The notes under the pieces were generated by a model. The model saw nothing but the letters and a program-made list of their open reading frames with translations, made no database searches and was not told the DNA's origin. This document shows positions 60,501 to 64,000 of a DNA stretch of 64,000 bases, piece after piece. Position 1 is the stretch's first letter; each line of letters starts with the position of its first letter. A program made the position numbers and the translations under genes. The DNA is from Pseudoalteromonas rhizosphaerae. Its GTDB lineage: Bacteria; Pseudomonadota; Gammaproteobacteria; Enterobacterales; Alteromonadaceae. The stretch lies in assembly GCF_902498845.1 (NCBI RefSeq), contig NZ_CABVLM010000012.1:1-64000 (forward strand), given 5' to 3'.

Positions 60501-62029
60501 AACGACGGTAATACGCCTTTAGGTAATAAATTACACAACTCACCTTGCTGTAATAATAAATTAGCTGCTTCGATATCTGGGCCAAAATAACGGTCTTTAT
60601 CGTAGTAGCTCACTTTTGTGCGCAGTGTTGCTTTAGCTTGTTCAACTTTGGCTGATGCCTGCAATGGCTTTCTAAATTCTAACCCTTGCGCAGATGCCAA
60701 CCATTCAATTGCCAGTACGCCTTGCGTGTTATCAGCCATTTCTTGCAGACGACGTGCTGCAAAAGTTGCCATAGAAACATGGTCTTCTTGGTTCGCTGAA
60801 GTTGGTAAGCTATCCACAGAAGCAGGGTGCGCCAATGATTTATTTTCAGACGCTAATGCTGCTGCGGTTACTTGTGCAATCATAAAGCCTGAATTAACGC
60901 CGCCGTTTTCAACTAAGAAAGGTGGCAACTTTGATAAGTTTGAATCAATCAGTAACGCAATACGACGCTCAGCTAGTGCACCAATTTCGGCAATCGCTAA
61001 TGCTAAATTGTCGGCTGCCATAGCCACAGGCTCGGCGTGGAAGTTACCTCCCGAAATAATATCGCCTACATCAGCAAATACTAATGGGTTGTCGGTTACA
61101 CCATTAGATTCACACAACAACACTTCGGCGGCTTGGCGAATTTGTGTTAAGCATGCACCAAGTACTTGTGGCTGACAGCGTAGGCAATACGGGTCTTGTA
61201 CTTTTTCACAATCCACATGAGCTTCGCTGATCTGTGAATGTTCACCGAGCATATCGCGAAACATTGCCGCGGTATCGATTTGACCAAGTTGGCCACGAAT
61301 TTCATGAATACGTGCATCAAATGGCGAACGACTTCCCATTGCAGCTTCAATACTAATTGAGCCAATCGCGCAGCTTTGTGCATATAAATCCTCGGCCCGA
61401 AATAGCCCTTGAAGCGCAAATGCGGTAGAGGCTTGAGTGCCATTTAACAAAGCCAAGCCTTCTTTAGCGGCCAGTGTTAATGGCTCAAGACCGGCTATTT
61501 TAAGACCGTCAGCAGCGCTAATGAGTTTACCTTGATAGCGCATTTCGCCTTCGCCGAGCAGTGGTAAACACATATGTGAAAGTGGCGCTAAATCGCCAGA
61601 TGCACCTACCGAGCCTTTTTTTGGCACGCATGGATAGACTTGTGCAGCAAGTAACTGCATAAAGAATTCGATCACTTTTAGGCGAATGCCAGAAAAGCCA
61701 CGTGATAATGAATTAATTTTCAATACCATCATCAATCGTACTGTGCTGTCATCCATATAAGCACCGATGCCCGCAGCATGGGAAAGTACAATGGATCGCT
61801 GGAGTAACTCTAATTCATGTTCAGCAATTTTAGTATTGGCGAGTAAGCCAAAACCGGTATTAATGCCATATACCGTTCTGTGTTGATCAATCACGTCTTG
61901 CACGGTTTGTGCACTGGCTGCTATTTTTATCTCGCTATCTTTGGCGAGCGTTAACGTCACTGGTGATAAATTAATTTGACGCAGTGTTGCTAAATCGAGC
62001 TTTCCAGGTGTTAGGGTGAGTTTAAACAT
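60497..62029 (-). CDS. hutH: Histidine ammonia-lyase
   Basis: 510 aa. It removes ammonia from histidine to give urocanate, the first step of histidine use. The MIO cofactor forms from the ASG triad in [14 protein letters not shown]; the active-site Tyr lies in [13 protein letters not shown], and LLNGTQAST and [15 protein letters not shown] are typical. Two bases separate it from hutU, so hutU-hutH is one operon. Both are presumably under HutC. Confidence 0.96.
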   Translation of the reverse strand: MFKLTLTPGKLDLATLRQINLSPVTLTLAKDSEIKIAASAQTVQDVIDQHRTVYGINTGFGLLANTKIAEHELELLQRSIVLSHAAGIGAYMDDSTVRLMMVLKINSLSRGFSGIRLKVIEFFMQLLAAQVYPCVPKKGSVGASGDLAPLSHMCLPLLGEGEMRYQGKLISAADGLKIAGLEPLTLAAKEGLALLNGTQASTAFALQGLFRAEDLYAQSCAIGSISIEAAMGSRSPFDARIHEIRGQLGQIDTAAMFRDMLGEHSQISEAHVDCEKVQDPYCLRCQPQVLGACLTQIRQAAEVLLCESNGVTDNPLVFADVGDIISGGNFHAEPVAMAADNLALAIAEIGALAERRIALLIDSNLSKLPPFLVENGGVNSGFMIAQVTAAALASENKSLAHPASVDSLPTSANQEDHVSMATFAARRLQEMADNTQGVLAIEWLASAQGLEFRKPLQASAKVEQAKATLRTKVSYYDKDRYFGPDIEAANLLLQQGELCNLLPKGVLPSF

Positions 62030-62031
62030 GA

Positions 62032-63705
62032 TTATTCCTTATTTAACATTGGCAGGTCGAGGCCTTGCTCGGTCGCACAATTAATTGCAATATCGTAACC
62101 TGCATCCGCGTGGCGCATAACGCCCGTTGCAGGATCATTCCATAATACGCGGCCAACCCGCGCAGCTGCTTCGTCGGTGCCATCAGCAACAATGACTACG
62201 CCAGAATGTTGGCTAAAGCCCATACCTACACCACCACCATGATGAAGTGACACCCATGTTGCACCTCCTGCGGTATTCAGTAATGCATTAAGTAATGGCC
62301 AATCTGATACTGCATCTGAGCCGTCTTTCATTGCTTCGGTTTCACGGTTTGGACTCGCAACTGAGCCTGAGTCTAAATGGTCACGGCCGATCACAATCGG
62401 TGCTTTAAGCTCACCATTTTTGACCATCTCATTAAACGCCAGCGCTAAACGAGCGCGGTCTTTTAAGCCAACCCAGCAAATACGAGCAGGTAAGCCCTGG
62501 AATTGAATACGTTCACGAGCCATATCAAGCCAGTTATGTAAGTGTTTGTCGTCAGGAATAAGCTCTTTCACTTTTGCGTCGGTTTTATAAATATCTTCAG
62601 GATCGCCTGATAATGCCACCCAACGGAATGGACCAATTCCTTCGCAAAATAATGGACGAATATAAGCTGGCACAAAACCTGGGAAATCAAAGGCATTTGT
62701 TACGCCTTCGTCAAATGCCATTTGACGAATGTTATTGCCGTAGTCAGTTGTTGCAGCACCAGCTTGTTGTAGTGCTAACATTGCGTTGACTTGCACAGCC
62801 ATCGATTGCTTAGCTGCTTTGACAACCGCTTGTGGATCTTGTTCACGCATTTTAGCCGCGTGTTGCATGCTCCAACCTTGCGGTAAATAGCCATTCAACG
62901 GGTCGTGAGCAGAGGTTTGATCGGTCACTACATCGGGAGTAATAGCTCGGTTAACAAGCTCACTAAATACATCAGCGGCATTACCAAGTAAGCCGACTGA
63001 CAGCGCTTCGCCTTTGCCACACGCCTCGTTGATAAGCTCCAGTGCATGATCTAAATCGGTTGCTTTAACATCCACATAGCGGGTTTTGATCCGAAAATCG
63101 ATACGCGTTTCATCGCATTCAACTACGAGTGCGCTAAATCCCGCCATGGTTGCCGCAAGTGGCTGCGCGCCGCCCATACCGCCTAAGCCACCGGTTAGCA
63201 CCCACTTTCCAGCAGCGTCACCATTAAAATGTTGTTTTGCCATCGCTACAAAGGTTTCGTAGGTACCTTGTACTATGCCTTGTGATCCAATGTAGATCCA
63301 TGATCCCGCAGTCATTTGCCCATACATCATCAAACCAAGTTTATCGAGCTCGTTAAAATGCTCCCAATTAGCCCAGTGAGGTACTAAGTTTGAGTTGGCA
63401 ATTAATACTCGCGGTGCATTACTGTGAGTTTTAAATACCCCAACAGGTTTGCCTGATTGTACGAGTAGCGTTTCGTCGTCTTCGAGTCTGTCGAGAGTTT
63501 CGATGATTTTATCAAAGCAAGGCCAATCACGCGCTGCACGACCAATCCCACCGTACACAACTAAAGCATGTGGATGTTCGGCTACTTCAGGATCTAAATT
63601 ATTCATTAACATGCGCTTAGCTGCTTCGGTGAGCCAGCTCTTAGCGCTGATTTTATCGCCGTGTGGGGCGCGGATAACGCGAGATTCATCAAGTCTGTTG
63701 TTCAT
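62032..63705 (-). CDS. hutU: Urocanate hydratase
   Basis: 557 aa NAD-dependent urocanase, the second step of histidine degradation. Family motifs include [62 protein letters not shown] (NAD loop) and [21 protein letters not shown] lies 6 bases ahead of the ATG at 63705. It is the first gene after the HutC-type operator and leads into hutH. Confidence 0.96.
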   Translation of the reverse strand: MNNRLDESRVIRAPHGDKISAKSWLTEAAKRMLMNNLDPEVAEHPHALVVYGGIGRAARDWPCFDKIIETLDRLEDDETLLVQSGKPVGVFKTHSNAPRVLIANSNLVPHWANWEHFNELDKLGLMMYGQMTAGSWIYIGSQGIVQGTYETFVAMAKQHFNGDAAGKWVLTGGLGGMGGAQPLAATMAGFSALVVECDETRIDFRIKTRYVDVKATDLDHALELINEACGKGEALSVGLLGNAADVFSELVNRAITPDVVTDQTSAHDPLNGYLPQGWSMQHAAKMREQDPQAVVKAAKQSMAVQVNAMLALQQAGAATTDYGNNIRQMAFDEGVTNAFDFPGFVPAYIRPLFCEGIGPFRWVALSGDPEDIYKTDAKVKELIPDDKHLHNWLDMARERIQFQGLPARICWVGLKDRARLALAFNEMVKNGELKAPIVIGRDHLDSGSVASPNRETEAMKDGSDAVSDWPLLNALLNTAGGATWVSLHHGGGVGMGFSQHSGVVIVADGTDEAAARVGRVLWNDPATGVMRHADAGYDIAINCATEQGLDLPMLNKE

Positions 63706-63717
63706 AGATTACTCCTG

Positions 63718-63729
63718 TTGTATATACAA
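63718..63729 (-). promoter_or_regulatory. HutC-type operator upstream of hutU
   Basis: The perfect palindrome TTGTATATACAA has the TGTA-N2-TACA core reported for HutC sites. It lies directly ahead of the hutU ribosome site, where a bound repressor would block transcription or elongation. Confidence 0.7.
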
Positions 63730-63807
63730 GCTTATTGGTTTCAAAAAATACGCTGTTAAGCGCATCATTTTGATTTTTATATTCTTTCTAATGTTATTTT
63801 TTACATA

Positions 63808-64000
63808 TTACTTTTTAAAAGTTAAATGTCCGCCTAAGCGATACTTACTACCCGGTGATACTAAGCGGGCAAAACTAACAATCCCAGATGATGACCAAGT
63901 ACGCCTAATCACCTGTAAGCATGGCTCTTCATGGTATAAATTAAGCCATTGGCACATTTCGCTGTTAGGCATTATTGCTTCTACCGTATGGCGCGCTTCA
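63808..64000 (-). CDS. hutC: Histidine utilisation repressor HutC, C-terminal part
   Basis: Only the last 63 codons are in the window; the rest lies beyond base 64000. The translation includes HTVEAIMPNSEMCQWL, EEPCLQVIRRTWSSSG, FARLVSPGSKYRLGGHL, the end of the UTRA ligand-binding domain of HutC (GntR family). HutC represses hut genes until urocanate binds. It lies upstream of hutU on the same strand, 102 bp away. Confidence 0.9.
   Translation of the reverse strand, partial: EARHTVEAIMPNSEMCQWLNLYHEEPCLQVIRRTWSSSGIVSFARLVSPGSKYRLGGHLTFKK

Overview
The window looks like a chromosomal segment of a marine gammaproteobacterium of the order Alteromonadales, most like Pseudoalteromonas. This is judged from the gene content (ilvGMDA without ilvE, hutUH with hutC, polA, engB, cytochrome c4, yihI and hemN, lipase with its foldase, cti), the AT-rich intergenic DNA and the protein sequences. 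No rRNA, tRNA, CRISPR array, phage or intact insertion sequence was recognised.

Layout. 1-820: 3' end of tuf, then two decayed tandem copies of the tuf tail and terminator, a 7-bp tandem repeat and a perfect 18-bp palindrome. 819-7017: two tandem alkaline phosphatases (periplasmic and lipoprotein), a secreted unknown, a VOC protein and a short-chain dehydrogenase. 7018-13779: a small acidic protein with the fatty acid cis/trans isomerase Cti, a hybrid histidine kinase, a DUF4097-type protein and a ModF-like double ABC ATPase.

13780-21240 is the accessory part. It holds eight or nine genes, all on the + strand, mostly of unknown function or of families common among immunity or defence genes: a KAP-like P-loop NTPase, a broken Walker A fragment, ankyrin repeats, DUF7709-, DUF4272- and DUF6881-like proteins. 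Long non-coding spacers carry imperfect dyads, some with a GTT-type right end like integron attC sites, and a 15-bp element recurs ahead of two genes. A decayed cassette-like array is possible but unproven.

21244-28390 (- strand): a TraB/GumN protein, then a polymyxin-resistance-type operon in the order eptA, dgkA, LtaS-like transferase, response regulator, sensor kinase. A perfect PmrA-type box lies upstream of eptA. 28598-34298: ilvGMDA with promoter, branched-chain leader peptide and attenuator. 34455-45862: an NMT1-type binding protein, a methyltransferase, carbonic anhydrase, AraC regulator, map with a ParD-like gene, ubiK, rep, a GAF-GAF-GGDEF-degenerate EAL protein, cytochrome c5 and elbB.

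45863-57540: polA behind a GATC cluster and DnaA boxes, lipase and foldase, an unassigned structured RNA candidate, yceI with a DUF1285 gene, engB, cytochrome c4, a CsrB-like small RNA with nine GGA motifs, yihI with a DUF2489 gene, and hemN behind an FNR box placed exactly at -41.5. 57570-64000: a chemoreceptor, a YeeZ-like protein, then hutH, hutU and the 3' end of hutC with a HutC-type operator. The strongest findings are regulatory: the CsrB-like RNA, the PmrA box, the class II FNR promoter, the ilv attenuator and the HutC operator.
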